A stretch of DNA of 64,000 nt, taken from Scleromatobacter sp038243995 (GTDB lineage Bacteria > Pseudomonadota > Gammaproteobacteria > Burkholderiales > Burkholderiaceae_C). Below are positions 44,105 through 53,664 of the stretch, in pieces. Below the pieces are notes generated by a model that did not search any database, had not been told where the DNA came from, and worked only from the letters and a program-made list of their open reading frames with translations. Every line of letters starts with the position of its first letter. The stretch's first letter is position 1. The stretch is from assembly GCA_038243995.1 (NCBI GenBank), contig JBBRTV010000001.1, forward strand, positions 62,001-126,000, written 5' to 3'. The position numbers were made by a program, and so were the translations under genes.

Positions 44105-44398
44105 TGGAATCTTTCGAAGTTGAGGCGGCCCATCATCGCGGATCGGTGTGTCAACGCCGGGCCAGGGGCCATAGGGCGGCAATCGCCATGCCCAGGCCAT
44201 CGCCCACGCCCTGCGAGGCGCGGCTTGCGCTTGCGCAAGGCCGGCGGGGCGCGGACGATGCACCCTGCGGCCAAGGTTCGTCGATTGCTCGCCGTTCGCC
44301 GGGGAACTCCCGGCAATGGTTCACGCCAGCGCCCGGCGACCGCGTTCCCGCGGGCATGTCCCGACCGTATTGGATGCCTTCGGGCAGGAAAGTCCTTG
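44105..44398. other. Divergent intergenic region between gnd and phosphoketolase
   Basis: About 294 nt expected to hold both promoters. A perfect 10-bp palindrome CTTGCGCAAG (44230-44239) sits near the middle. No clear sigma-70 elements, repeat or gene was identified. Confidence 0.4.
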
Positions 44399-46792
44399 AT
44401 GATCCCGTCGAAGCCCGCCGCGTCCCCGCTGACCCCCGAAATGCGCGAGCTCGTCGACAGGTACTGGCGCGCCGCGAACTACCTGTCGGTCGGCCAGATC
44501 TACCTGTTGGACAACCCGCTGCTCAAGCGGCCGCTCGTCGCGGACGACATCAAGCGCATGCTGCTGGGCCACTGGGGCACGACGCCGGGCCAGAATTTCA
44601 TCTACGCGCACCTGAACCGCGTGATCGCGCGGCACGACGTCGACATGATCTACGTCAGCGGCCCGGGCCACGGTGGCCCGGCGGTCGTCGCCAACACCTA
44701 CCTCGAAGGCACCTACAGCGAGGTCTACCCGAACATCTCGCAGGACGAAGCCGGCCTGCGCAAGCTGTTCATGCAGTTCTCGTTCCCGGGCGGCATTCCC
44801 AGTCACGCCTCGCCCGAGACGCCCGGGTCGATCCACGAGGGCGGCGAGCTCGGCTATTCGCTGAGCCATTCCTTTGGTGCCGTGTTCGACAACCCGCAAC
44901 TCGTGGTCGCCTGCGTGGTCGGCGACGGCGAGGCCGAGACCGGCCCGCTGGCCACCGCGTGGCATTCGAACAAGTTCCTCGACCCGGTGCACGACGGCGC
45001 GGTGTTGCCCATCCTGCACCTGAACGGCTTCAAGATCGCCAACCCGACGGTGCTCGCGCGCATCCCGCGCGACGAGTTGCGCCAGCTGATGCAAGGCTAC
45101 GGCTGGGATCCGCTGTTCGTCGAGGGCCACGAGCCGGCACCCATGCACGACGCGATGGCCGCCGCGCTCGAGACCTGCATCGAACGCATCCGTGCGATCC
45201 AGCACGCAGCGCGCGTCGAGGGGCGTACCGGGCGCCCGCGCTGGCCGATGATCGTGCTCGCGTCGCCCAAGGGCTGGACGGGACCGAAGGTCGTCGACGG
45301 CGTGCGCATCGAGGGCACCTTCCATTCCCACCAGGTGCCGCTGTCCGACCCGCGCGGCAACCCCACGCACCTGCGCATGCTCGAAGAGTGGCTGCAGGGC
45401 TATCGACCCCATGAGCTGTTCCATGCGGACGGCCGGCTCCGGGAAGAGCTCGCCGCGCTCGCCCCCACGGGCCTGCGCCGCATGGGCGCCAATCCGCACG
45501 CGAACGGCGGGCTGCTGCTGCGCGACCTGCACATGCCGGACTTTCGCGAATACGGGGTGGACGTCCCCGCGCCCGGCACCCGGGGCATCGGCGACACGCG
45601 CGTGCTCGGCAAGTTCATCCGCGACGTCGTCGCGTTCAACGACGCGGCGCGCAACTTCCGCCTGTTCGGCCCCGACGAGACGCTGTCCAACGGCCTGGAA
45701 GCCGTGTTCGAGAAGACGCAGCGCCAGTGGGAGGGCGAGATCGTCGAAGGCGACGAACTGCTCGCGCGCAGCGGGCGCGTGGTGGAAGTGCTCAGCGAAC
45801 ACCAGTGCGAGGGCTGGCTCGAGGGCTACCTGCTGACCGGCCGCCACGGGCTGTTCAACTGCTACGAAGCCTTCATCCACATCATCGACTCGATGTTCAA
45901 CCAGCATGCGAAGTGGTTGAAGGTGACCGCGACGCTGCCCTGGCGCCACAAGATCGCGTCGCTCAACATCCTGCTGTCGTCGCACGTCTGGCGCCAGGAC
46001 CACAACGGCTTCACGCACCAGGATCCGGGGTTCATCGATCACGTGATGAACAAGAAGCCCGAGGTCGTGCGCGTGTACCTGCCGCCCGACGCGAACTGCC
46101 TGCTGTCGGTGATGGACCACTGCCTGCGCAGCCGGCACTATGTGAACGTCGTCATAGCCGGCAAGCACCCGTCGCCGCAGTGGCTGACGATGGACGAGGC
46201 CGCGGCGCACTGCGCCGCCGGCATCGGCATCTGGGACTGGGCGGGCAGCGAGGACGACGAGCCCCAGGCCGGCCCCGACCTCGTGATGGCCTGTTGCGGC
46301 GACGTGCCGACGCTCGAGACGCTCGCGGCGGTGCAACTGCTGCGCGAGCACCTGCCGGAGCTGAAGGTGCGCGTGATCAACGTGGTCGACCTGTGCCGAC
46401 TGATGCCGCACGAAGAGCATCCGCACGGACTCGATCCGATCGCGTTCGACGAGTTGTTCACCAGGGACAAACCGGTGATCTTCGCCTTCCATGCCTACCC
46501 GTGGCTGATTCACAAGCTGACCTATCGCCGCACCAACCACGGCAACATCCACGTGCGCGGCTACAAGGAGGAAGGCACGATCACGACCGCCTTCGACATG
46601 ACCGTCCTGAACGACCTCGACCGCTTCCACCTCGCGATGGACGCCATCGACCGCCTTCCGCACACTGGCGAACGCGGGCTCGCGATCAAGCGCAAGCTGC
46701 AGGCCAAGCGGGTCGAGCACAAGCAATACATCCTGATTCATGGCGAGGATCTGCCTGAGATCCGCAACTGGACGTGGAGCGCACCGCAATGA
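44399..46792 (+). CDS. xfp: Phosphoketolase (xylulose-5-P / fructose-6-P)
   Basis: A 797-residue ThDP enzyme, started at ATG 44399 with AGGAAAG upstream (44386-44392); the longer frame begins in the opposite gene. Characteristic segments: SVGQIYLLDNPLL, GHWGTTPGQNF, YVSGPGHGGPA, HEGGELGYSLSHSFG, GDGEAETGPLATAWHSNK, and the C-terminal TNHGNIHVRGYKEEGTITT. It splits xylulose-5-P or fructose-6-P with phosphate into acetyl-phosphate plus a C3 or C4 sugar phosphate. ATGA overlap with the aldolase gene shows tight coupling. Confidence 0.96.
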   Translation: MIPSKPAASPLTPEMRELVDRYWRAANYLSVGQIYLLDNPLLKRPLVADDIKRMLLGHWGTTPGQNFIYAHLNRVIARHDVDMIYVSGPGHGGPAVVANTYLEGTYSEVYPNISQDEAGLRKLFMQFSFPGGIPSHASPETPGSIHEGGELGYSLSHSFGAVFDNPQLVVACVVGDGEAETGPLATAWHSNKFLDPVHDGAVLPILHLNGFKIANPTVLARIPRDELRQLMQGYGWDPLFVEGHEPAPMHDAMAAALETCIERIRAIQHAARVEGRTGRPRWPMIVLASPKGWTGPKVVDGVRIEGTFHSHQVPLSDPRGNPTHLRMLEEWLQGYRPHELFHADGRLREELAALAPTGLRRMGANPHANGGLLLRDLHMPDFREYGVDVPAPGTRGIGDTRVLGKFIRDVVAFNDAARNFRLFGPDETLSNGLEAVFEKTQRQWEGEIVEGDELLARSGRVVEVLSEHQCEGWLEGYLLTGRHGLFNCYEAFIHIIDSMFNQHAKWLKVTATLPWRHKIASLNILLSSHVWRQDHNGFTHQDPGFIDHVMNKKPEVVRVYLPPDANCLLSVMDHCLRSRHYVNVVIAGKHPSPQWLTMDEAAAHCAAGIGIWDWAGSEDDEPQAGPDLVMACCGDVPTLETLAAVQLLREHLPELKVRVINVVDLCRLMPHEEHPHGLDPIAFDELFTRDKPVIFAFHAYPWLIHKLTYRRTNHGNIHVRGYKEEGTITTAFDMTVLNDLDRFHLAMDAIDRLPHTGERGLAIKRKLQAKRVEHKQYILIHGEDLPEIRNWTWSAPQ

Positions 46793-47820
46793 ACCACCAG
46801 ACGCTGAAGACCACCGCGACGCAGATGCTCGCGAACGACAAGGGCGTTCTCGCCATGGACGAGAGCAACCCGACCGCCCACAAGCGCTTCGCCGCGCTCG
46901 ACATCCCGCAGACGCTGGAGATGAGGCGCGCCTGGCGCGACCTGATCGTCAACGCGAAGGGGCTCGGCGAGGCCATCGGCGGCGCCATCCTCTACGACGA
47001 GACCATCCGCCAGACGGCGCACGACGGCACGCCGTTCGCGCAGGCGCTGGAGAAGGCCGGGATCGTTCCCGGCATCAAGGTCGACGGGGGCACGAAGCCG
47101 CTCGCGCTGCACGAGGGCGAGGTCGTGACCGAGGGGCTGGACGGCCTGCGCGAGCGCCTGGCCGAGTATTCGAAGATGGGGGCGCGATTCGCCAAGTGGC
47201 GCGCCGTGATCACCATCGCCGACGGCCTGGGTGCGCCGTCGCAGGCCTGCCTGGAGGCCAACGCCCATGCGCTCGCGCGCTACGCGGCGCTGTGCCAGGA
47301 GGCCGCCATCGTGCCCATCGTCGAACCCGAGGTACTGATGGACGGCGCCCATACGCTCGCGCAGTGCGCGCAGGCGACCGAGCGCGCGCTGCACGCCGTC
47401 TTCGAGCAACTGCGGATCCAGGGTGTGTGGCTCGAAGGCGCCTTGCTCAAGCCCAACATGGTCGTGCCGGGGCTGAAGTGCGCCACGCAGGCCTCGGTCG
47501 ACGAGGTGGCCGACGCCACCATCGCCTGCCTGCGCCGCGTCGTGCCCGCCGCGCTCGCCGGGATCACGTTCCTGTCGGGCGGCCAGTCGGCGTCGGAGGC
47601 GTCCGCGCGCCTGAATGCCATGAACGCGCGCAACATGGGGCGCCTGCCCTGGCCCGTCGCCTTCTCGTTCGCGCGCGCCATCCAGGGGCCGCCGATGAAG
47701 GCGTGGAGCGGCAAGAACGAGAACGTCGCGGCGGCGCAGCAGATGCTCGTCGAGCGGGCGCACCTGAACCGGCTGGCCCGGCGCGGGGAGTACAGCGCCG
47801 AGCTCGAGACGGGGCGCTGA
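46789..47820 (+). CDS. Class I fructose-bisphosphate aldolase
   Basis: A 343-residue protein from ATG 46789 (overlaps the phosphoketolase stop). It matches the eukaryote-like class I aldolases: GVLAMDESNPT, GAILYDETIRQ, GIKVDGGTKPL, ARFAKWRAVI, IVPIVEPEVLMDG and Schiff-base Lys221 in ALLKPNMV. Cleaves or forms fructose-1,6-bisphosphate without metal. Class I enzymes are uncommon in proteobacteria that usually rely on class II; coupling to phosphoketolase points to sugar-phosphate rearrangement. Confidence 0.95.
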   Translation: MNHQTLKTTATQMLANDKGVLAMDESNPTAHKRFAALDIPQTLEMRRAWRDLIVNAKGLGEAIGGAILYDETIRQTAHDGTPFAQALEKAGIVPGIKVDGGTKPLALHEGEVVTEGLDGLRERLAEYSKMGARFAKWRAVITIADGLGAPSQACLEANAHALARYAALCQEAAIVPIVEPEVLMDGAHTLAQCAQATERALHAVFEQLRIQGVWLEGALLKPNMVVPGLKCATQASVDEVADATIACLRRVVPAALAGITFLSGGQSASEASARLNAMNARNMGRLPWPVAFSFARAIQGPPMKAWSGKNENVAAAQQMLVERAHLNRLARRGEYSAELETGR

Positions 47821-47821
47821 T

Positions 47822-48571
47822 TTGACGACCCCGGCGACGCCGGCGACCACGGCGACGACGGCCCGCAAGGGCGCAGTTTCTACCCGGCATCGGGAGCTGC
47901 ACGGCATCGACAACACCGGCTGGCTGCGCGCCGCGGTGCTCGGGGCGAACGACGGCATCGTCTCGACCGCCAGCCTCGTGGTCGGCGTCGTGGCCGCGAA
48001 TGCCTCGCCTGCCAGCGTCCTGCTCGCCGGCGTGTCGGCGCTGGTGGCCGGTGCGATGTCGATGGCGACGGGCGAGTACGTGTCCGTGTCCTCGCAGTCG
48101 GACGCGGAAAGTACCGCGATGGCCCAGGAGAAGTCGGAACTGGAGCTCGACTATCCCGCCGAGCTGCGCGAACTGACCGCGATCTACGTGCGGCGCGGGC
48201 TGGACAGGCCGCTGGCGGCCTGCGTGGCCGAGAAGCTGATGCAGCGCGACGCGCTGGGCGCACACGCGCGCGACGAACTGGGCCTCTCCCAGGCCACCGC
48301 CGCCCGGCCGCTGCAGGCCGCGCTCGCCTCGGCGCTCAGCTTCGCCGCGGGCTCCGCAGTGCCGCTGGCGGTGATTCTCCTGGCGCCGCACCGTGGCCTG
48401 CTGGGCACGGTGACGGCCGCGGCCCTGTTGTCGCTCGCCGCGCTGGGCGGGCTCGCCGCGAAGACGAGCGGCGCCCCCGTGCTACGCGGCGTGGTCCGGG
48501 TGACGTTCTGGAGTGCGCTTGCGCTCGCGGTGACTGCCGGAGTCGGCACGCTCTTCAGCGTCCCGGCTTGA
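47822..48571 (+). CDS. VIT1/CCC1-family membrane transporter
   Basis: A 249-residue membrane protein. Signature LGANDGIVSTASLVVGV, GAMSMATGEYVSVSSQSD and the cytoplasmic segment with acidic residues (ESTAMAQEKSELEL) identify the VIT1/CCC1 family, which moves Fe2+ or Mn2+ out of the cytoplasm. TTG 47822 is the only start that keeps the whole frame, one nt after the aldolase stop; no strong Shine-Dalgarno, so translation probably depends on coupling. Confidence 0.87.
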   Translation: MTTPATPATTATTARKGAVSTRHRELHGIDNTGWLRAAVLGANDGIVSTASLVVGVVAANASPASVLLAGVSALVAGAMSMATGEYVSVSSQSDAESTAMAQEKSELELDYPAELRELTAIYVRRGLDRPLAACVAEKLMQRDALGAHARDELGLSQATAARPLQAALASALSFAAGSAVPLAVILLAPHRGLLGTVTAAALLSLAALGGLAAKTSGAPVLRGVVRVTFWSALALAVTAGVGTLFSVPA

Positions 48572-48579
48572 GAGCGCGA

Positions 48580-49614
48580 TCAGGTCGCCGCCCGCGGCGG
48601 CTCGTCGCGCAGCACTTGTGCCGCGACGTCCGCGCCGAACTTGCTCGTCAGCGTGTTCGAGAACTGCTGCGGGCTCTGCGGCTTGATGAACAGCGAGACG
48701 ACCTCGGGATGCGCCGCGCGCACGCGGCGCTCGATGTCGGCGACGAGCTCCTCGATCTGCGGGGCGCGCAGCGTGTCGTCGAACTCGAAGCTGATGGCGG
48801 CCATGATCTGGTCGGGTGCGATCTGCAAGGTCAGCACGCCGTTGGCCTTCGACGTGCCGCAGGCCTCGTTCGCGATCTCCAGGATCGCGCGGATCAGTTC
48901 GGAATCCGCGCGTTCGCCGATCAGCAGGCTCTTGCTCTCGCGCGCGAGCAGCATCGAGGTGCACACCAGCACGAGGCCGATCAGGATCGACGCGGCGCCG
49001 TCGGCCAGCGGGATATCGAAGTCGGCCGCCAGCACCGTGCCGGCGAACGCGATGACGATGCCCACGAGGGCGGCGCTGTCCTCGAACAGCACCATGAACA
49101 GCGGTGGATCCTTGCTCTTGCGGAACGCCTCGTACCAGCCCAGGTCACCCTTGACCTCGAGGAACTGCCGGCGCGAGACGAGCCAGGACCAGCCCTCGAA
49201 CAGGAACGCGAGCGCCAGCACCACCTCGCTGACGAGAGGGCTCTCGATCGGCTGCGGCTCGAGCAGGTGATGCACGCCCTCGTAGAGCGATACGCCCGCC
49301 CCGAACGCGAACACCAGCAGCGCGACGATGAAGCTCCAGAAATACAGCTCGCGCCCGTAGCCGACGGGGTGCTCGCGATCGGCCCGCTTCTTCGCGCTGC
49401 GCATGCCGTACAGCAGCAGCACCTCGTTGCCGGTGTCGACGAAGGAGTGCACCGCCTCGCTCAGCATGGCCGAGCTGCCCGTGAAGACCGCGGCGCCGAC
49501 CTTGGTGATCGTGACGAGGATGTTGCCGATCAGCGCCGCCCAGACTGCCGCCTTCGAACCGCCTTCGCGTCGGGCCGGCGCGTGCGTGGCCTCAGCCATC
49601 GTGGCACGCGTCAT
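48580..49614 (-). CDS. Cation diffusion facilitator (CDF) transporter
   Basis: A 344-residue CDF protein. Helix II SSAMLSEAVHSFVDTGNEVLLL carries the transport-site Asp residues, helix V has FEDSAALVGIVIAFAG with Asp and the cytoplasmic C-terminal domain ends with a ferredoxin-like fold (ISFEFDDTLRAPQIEELV). The HxxxD/ExxxD variant pattern fits the SLC30-like group with ligand D/E rather than strict zinc ZnT; iron, manganese or zinc are possible. Its ATG 49614 directly follows the tkt stop codon (TGAATG), so it is co-transcribed with transketolase. Met at residue 6 is an alternative start. Confidence 0.88.
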   Translation of the reverse strand: MTRATMAEATHAPARREGGSKAAVWAALIGNILVTITKVGAAVFTGSSAMLSEAVHSFVDTGNEVLLLYGMRSAKKRADREHPVGYGRELYFWSFIVALLVFAFGAGVSLYEGVHHLLEPQPIESPLVSEVVLALAFLFEGWSWLVSRRQFLEVKGDLGWYEAFRKSKDPPLFMVLFEDSAALVGIVIAFAGTVLAADFDIPLADGAASILIGLVLVCTSMLLARESKSLLIGERADSELIRAILEIANEACGTSKANGVLTLQIAPDQIMAAISFEFDDTLRAPQIEELVADIERRVRAAHPEVVSLFIKPQSPQQFSNTLTSKFGADVAAQVLRDEPPRAAT

Positions 49615-51666
49615 TCATCGGCCAAGCAGCGTCCGTGCCCGCGCGAGGACGTTCTCCGTCGAGAATCCGAACGCCTTCAGCAGCACCTTCGCGGGCGCCG
49701 AGGCTCCGAAGTGGTCGATGCCGATGACATCGCCGGCCTGCCCGACGTAGCGCGCCCAGCCCATCGTCGCGCCGGCCTCGACCGCGAGCCGGGCCGTCAC
49801 GCCGGCCGGCAGCACCTGGTCGCGATAGTCCTGCGGTTGCGCGTCGAACAGATCCCAGCTCGGCATCGACACGCAGCGCACCTTCACGCCGTCCCCTGCC
49901 AGCGTCGCGGCCGCCGCCACGATCAGCCCCACTTCCGAACCGCTCGCGATCAGGATCAGGTCGGGCGGGCCGCCCGCGGCCTCGACGATGACGTACGCGC
50001 CGCGCGCCACGCCGTCGGCAGACGGGTGCGCCGAGCGGTCCAGCGTGGGCACGTCCTGGCGCGTGAGCACGAGCAGCACCGGCCGGTCCGTCGTCTCGAG
50101 CGCGACCTTCCACGCGGCCGCGGTCTCGTTCGCGTCGGCCGGCCGCAGGATGGTCACGCCGGGGATCGCGCGCAGGCTGGCCAGCTGCTCGACGGGCTGG
50201 TGCGTCGGACCGTCCTCGCCGAGCGCGATCGAATCGTGCGTGAACACGTGCAGCACGTGCAGCTTCTGGAGCGCGGCGAGGCGGATCGCCGGGCGCATGT
50301 AGTCGGAGAAGATCAGGAACGTCGAGCCGTACGGGATGAAGCCGCCGTGCGCGGCGAGTCCGTTCACGATGGCGCCCATCGCGTGTTCGCGCACCCCGAA
50401 GTGCAGGTTGCGGCCCGCCCGGCTGGCGCCGCCGGCGTCGGCGCCCTCGATCCGGGTCGCGCCGGGTGCGGGCGTCGGGTTGAAGTCGCCGAGGCCGGCG
50501 AGGTTGGTGAAGGTCGACGGATCCAGGTCGGCCGAGCCGCCGAACAGGGCCGGGAGCTTCTGCGCGATCGCGGCGAGTATCTTCTTGCCGGCGACCCGGG
50601 TCGACATGCCTTTGTCGTCGGCCGGGAAGCGTGGCAGGTCGGCGTCCCAGCCGGCCGGCAGCGCGTCGCGCAGCCGGCCCTCGAGCTCGCGCGCGAGCTC
50701 GGGATGCGCGACCGCGTAGTCCTTCATTCGCGTGTTCCAGTCGGCCTCGAGCCGCGCGCCCCGAGTCAGCGCCTCGCGAAAGTGCCCGCCGGCGGCGTCG
50801 GGCACGAGGAACGCGGGCTCGGCGGGCCAGCCGAGCTTGCGCTTCGTCAGCGCCACGTCCGCTGCGCCGAGCGGCGACCCGTGCGCCTTGAAGCTGTCCT
50901 GTTTCGGCGATCCGAAACCCAGGTGTGTCCGCACCAGGATCAGCGTGGGCCGCGCGCTGTCGGCCAGCCCGGCTGCGATCGCGCGGTCGATTTCCCCGGT
51001 GTCGTTGCCGTCGGCGACCGCGATCGTCTGCCAGCCGTACGCAGCGAAGCGCAGCGCGCGGTCTTCCGAGAACGTGATGTCGGCGCCGGCGGACAACGTG
51101 ACCTGGTTGTCGTCGTAGAGGCAGATCAGCTTGCCCAGCCCGAGATGGCCGGCGAGCGAGGCCGCTTCGGACGCGACGCCCTCCATCAGGTCGCCGTCGC
51201 TGACCAGGCACCAGGTGCGGTGGTCGACGACCGCGTGGTCGTCGCGGTTGTACGTGCCCGCCAGGTGCGCCTCCGCGATCGCGAGTCCGACTGCGTTCGC
51301 AAGGCCCTGGCCGAGCGGTCCGGTCGTGACTTCGACCCCGGCGGTATGGCCGCGTTCCGGGTGCCCGGGCGTCTTGCTGCCCCATTGCCGGAATGCCTGC
51401 AGGTCGTCCATCGATACGTCGTAGCCCGTCACGTGCAGCAGGCTGTACAGCAGCGCCGAGCCGTGGCCCGCCGACAGCACGAAGCGGTCGCGGTCGGCCC
51501 AGTGCGGATTCGCCGGGTGGTGCCTCAGGTGGCGCGTCCACACCACGTAGGCCATGGGCGCGGCGTCCAGTGGCAGCCCGGGGTGCCCACTGTCGGCCTT
51601 CTGCACCATGTCGACGGACAGGAAGCGCAGCGTATCGATGCATTGACGATCCAGGGGGGCTGACAT
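49615..51666 (-). CDS. tkt: Transketolase
   Basis: A 683-residue ThDP enzyme. Diagnostic segments: QKADSGHPGLPLDAAP, DRFVLSAGHGSALLY, GHPERGHTAGVEVTTGPLGQG, GDGDLMEG-type VSDGDLMEGVASEAAS, DDNQVTLSA and the C-terminal EDGPTHQPVEQLASLR. It moves two-carbon units between ketose and aldose phosphates, completing the non-oxidative pentose phosphate branch with Tal and Rpe encoded across the divergent region to the right. Confidence 0.96.
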   Translation of the reverse strand: MSAPLDRQCIDTLRFLSVDMVQKADSGHPGLPLDAAPMAYVVWTRHLRHHPANPHWADRDRFVLSAGHGSALLYSLLHVTGYDVSMDDLQAFRQWGSKTPGHPERGHTAGVEVTTGPLGQGLANAVGLAIAEAHLAGTYNRDDHAVVDHRTWCLVSDGDLMEGVASEAASLAGHLGLGKLICLYDDNQVTLSAGADITFSEDRALRFAAYGWQTIAVADGNDTGEIDRAIAAGLADSARPTLILVRTHLGFGSPKQDSFKAHGSPLGAADVALTKRKLGWPAEPAFLVPDAAGGHFREALTRGARLEADWNTRMKDYAVAHPELARELEGRLRDALPAGWDADLPRFPADDKGMSTRVAGKKILAAIAQKLPALFGGSADLDPSTFTNLAGLGDFNPTPAPGATRIEGADAGGASRAGRNLHFGVREHAMGAIVNGLAAHGGFIPYGSTFLIFSDYMRPAIRLAALQKLHVLHVFTHDSIALGEDGPTHQPVEQLASLRAIPGVTILRPADANETAAAWKVALETTDRPVLLVLTRQDVPTLDRSAHPSADGVARGAYVIVEAAGGPPDLILIASGSEVGLIVAAAATLAGDGVKVRCVSMPSWDLFDAQPQDYRDQVLPAGVTARLAVEAGATMGWARYVGQAGDVIGIDHFGASAPAKVLLKAFGFSTENVLARARTLLGR

Positions 51667-51872
51667 GAGCGGCTTTCAACGATGCGGGAGAGGCTGCCGC
51701 GACGGGCTTGCCGGGCGACGCCGATGATGCGCCGCGACGGGAAGGTCGCGGCGCCAAAGCGGGTATGCGGATTGCTCGCAATGCGGGCGCTCCGAGACCT
51801 CCACGGCAATCAGCCTGCCCGCCCGGTCCGCCCACGATCCGAAACCCCGACCTTGAAAAGGCCTGCTTGCCG

Positions 51873-52598
51873 ATGCCTGCCATCAATGACGTCGTCTTCC
51901 TGATAGACGTGGACAACACGCTCCTGGACAACGATCGCATCATCAGCGACCTGCGCGATCACCTCGAACACGAGTTCGGGGTCGCCAGTTCCGGCCGCTA
52001 CTGGGCACTGTTCGAGAAGCTGCGCGACGAACTGGGCTACGCCGATTACCTGGGCGCCCTGCAGTTGTACCGCAAGGAGGTCGAGGGCAAGGGCTTGCAC
52101 GGGCACCAGTTGCTCCAGATGTCGAGCTTCCTGGTCGACTATCCGTTCGCGCAGCGCGTGTACCCGGGCGCGTTCGAGGCGCTCGCGCACCTGCGCAAGT
52201 CCGGGCCGACCGTGATCCTGTCCGATGGCGACGTCGTCTTCCAGCCGCGCAAGATCCAGCGCTCGGGCCTGTGGCGCGCGGTCGATGGGCGCGTGCTGAT
52301 CTACGTGCACAAGGAATTGATGCTCGAGGAGGTGCGACGCACCTTTGCGGCGCATCGCTACGTGATGGTCGACGACAAGCCGCGCATCCTCGGCGCGCTG
52401 AAGGCCGCGTGGGGTGACGACGTGACGACGGTCTTCCCCCGCCAGGGCCACTACGCTTTCGACGCGGACGAGATCGCCCGTCATCCCAGGCCCGACGTCA
52501 CCGTCGACCACATCGGCGACCTCGCCCGCGCGAACATCGCGGCCTGGTTGCCCGTCTCCGGAGCAATGCATGAACCCCAACACCACGAAGCTGCATGA
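51873..52598 (+). CDS. HAD-superfamily hydrolase
   Basis: A 241-residue protein from ATG 51873. HAD motif I DVDNTLLDND (Asp12, Asp14), motif II in VILSDGD, a Lys in PRKIQRSG and motif III VMVDDKPRIL are present; the cap domain lies in between. It is likely a phosphatase, but the substrate is not evident. The 29-nt overlap with transaldolase suggests co-expression and perhaps removal of a sugar-phosphate dead-end product. Confidence 0.85.
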   Translation: MPAINDVVFLIDVDNTLLDNDRIISDLRDHLEHEFGVASSGRYWALFEKLRDELGYADYLGALQLYRKEVEGKGLHGHQLLQMSSFLVDYPFAQRVYPGAFEALAHLRKSGPTVILSDGDVVFQPRKIQRSGLWRAVDGRVLIYVHKELMLEEVRRTFAAHRYVMVDDKPRILGALKAAWGDDVTTVFPRQGHYAFDADEIARHPRPDVTVDHIGDLARANIAAWLPVSGAMHEPQHHEAA

Positions 52599-53664
52599 TC
52601 TCGGCCAGAGCCTCTGGGTCGACAACATCAGCCGCGCGACGCTGCGCAACGGCTCGCTTGCGCGGCTGATCTCCGATTTCGGCGTCACCGGCCTCACCTC
52701 GAACCCGACCATCTTCGAGAAGGCGATGGGGCAGGGCGATGACTACGACGCGGCGATCACCCTCCTCGGACGCGCCGGGCGCTCGACCGAGGAACTGTTC
52801 TTCTCCCTGGCGATCGACGACCTGCGCAATGCCGCCGACCTGTTCAGGCCTGTCCACGACGCCACGGCCGGCGTCGACGGCTGGGTCTCGCTGGAAGTCT
52901 CGCCAACGCTCATCGACGACACGCCGGGCACGATACAGGCCGCGGCGAGCCTGCACGAGCAGGCCGCGCGCAGGAACCTGTTCATCAAGATTCCCGGGAC
53001 CCCCGCGGGCCTGCCCGCCATCGAGGAGGCGATCTACCAGGGCGTGCCGATCAATGTCACGCTGCTGTTCTCGCGCGAGCACTACCTCGCCGCCGCGGAT
53101 GCCTACATGCGCGGCATCCAGCGCCGGATCGATGCCGGCAAGTCTCCGCTCGTGGAGTCGGTCGCCTCGCTCTTCGTCAGCCGTTGGGACACCGGCGTCA
53201 GGGAGACCGTCTCGCCCGAGTACCAGAACCGGCTCGGTATCGCGATCGCGATGCGCACCTACAAGGCGTATCGCGACCTGCTCGCCTCCGGCCGCTGGCG
53301 CAGGCTCGCCGCCGCCGGAGCGCATCCGCAACGCCTGTTGTGGGCCAGCACCGGCACCAAGGATCCCGCCGCCTCGCCGACGCTCTACGTGGAGGCGCTC
53401 GCGGCGCCCGACACCGTGAACACGATGCCGGAGAAGACCTTGAAGGCGTTCTCCGAGCGGGGCAATGTCGGCGCGCCGTTGCCGGCGGACGGCGGCTACG
53501 CGGAGGCGGTGCTGGACGAATTCCGCCGCGAGGGTGTCGATATCGACGCAGTCGCCGCCAGGTTGCAGCGCGAAGGCGGAGAGTCGTTCCGTCAATCGTG
53601 GAACACCTTGCTGGGCGGACTCTCCGCCAAGCTGGCGAGACTGGTCGGGGCCGTGCCCGGATGA
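52570..53664 (+). CDS. tal: Transaldolase
   Basis: A 364-residue transaldolase of the TalB-like subfamily with LWVDNISRATL start. GLTSNPTIFEKA binds the substrate, and Schiff-base Lys140 is in NLFIKIPGT; later GTKDP and TVNTMPE segments are typical. Exchanges three-carbon dihydroxyacetone units between sedoheptulose-7-P and glyceraldehyde-3-P. Overlaps HAD by 29 nt and rpe by 4 nt (ATGA). Confidence 0.95.
   Translation: MNPNTTKLHDLGQSLWVDNISRATLRNGSLARLISDFGVTGLTSNPTIFEKAMGQGDDYDAAITLLGRAGRSTEELFFSLAIDDLRNAADLFRPVHDATAGVDGWVSLEVSPTLIDDTPGTIQAAASLHEQAARRNLFIKIPGTPAGLPAIEEAIYQGVPINVTLLFSREHYLAAADAYMRGIQRRIDAGKSPLVESVASLFVSRWDTGVRETVSPEYQNRLGIAIAMRTYKAYRDLLASGRWRRLAAAGAHPQRLLWASTGTKDPAASPTLYVEALAAPDTVNTMPEKTLKAFSERGNVGAPLPADGGYAEAVLDEFRREGVDIDAVAARLQREGGESFRQSWNTLLGGLSAKLARLVGAVPG

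Noticed and set aside
44220..44245. Palindrome CTTGCGCAAG between gnd and phosphoketolase
   Set aside because: Short and common in this GC range; no second copy or regulator nearby to support an operator.
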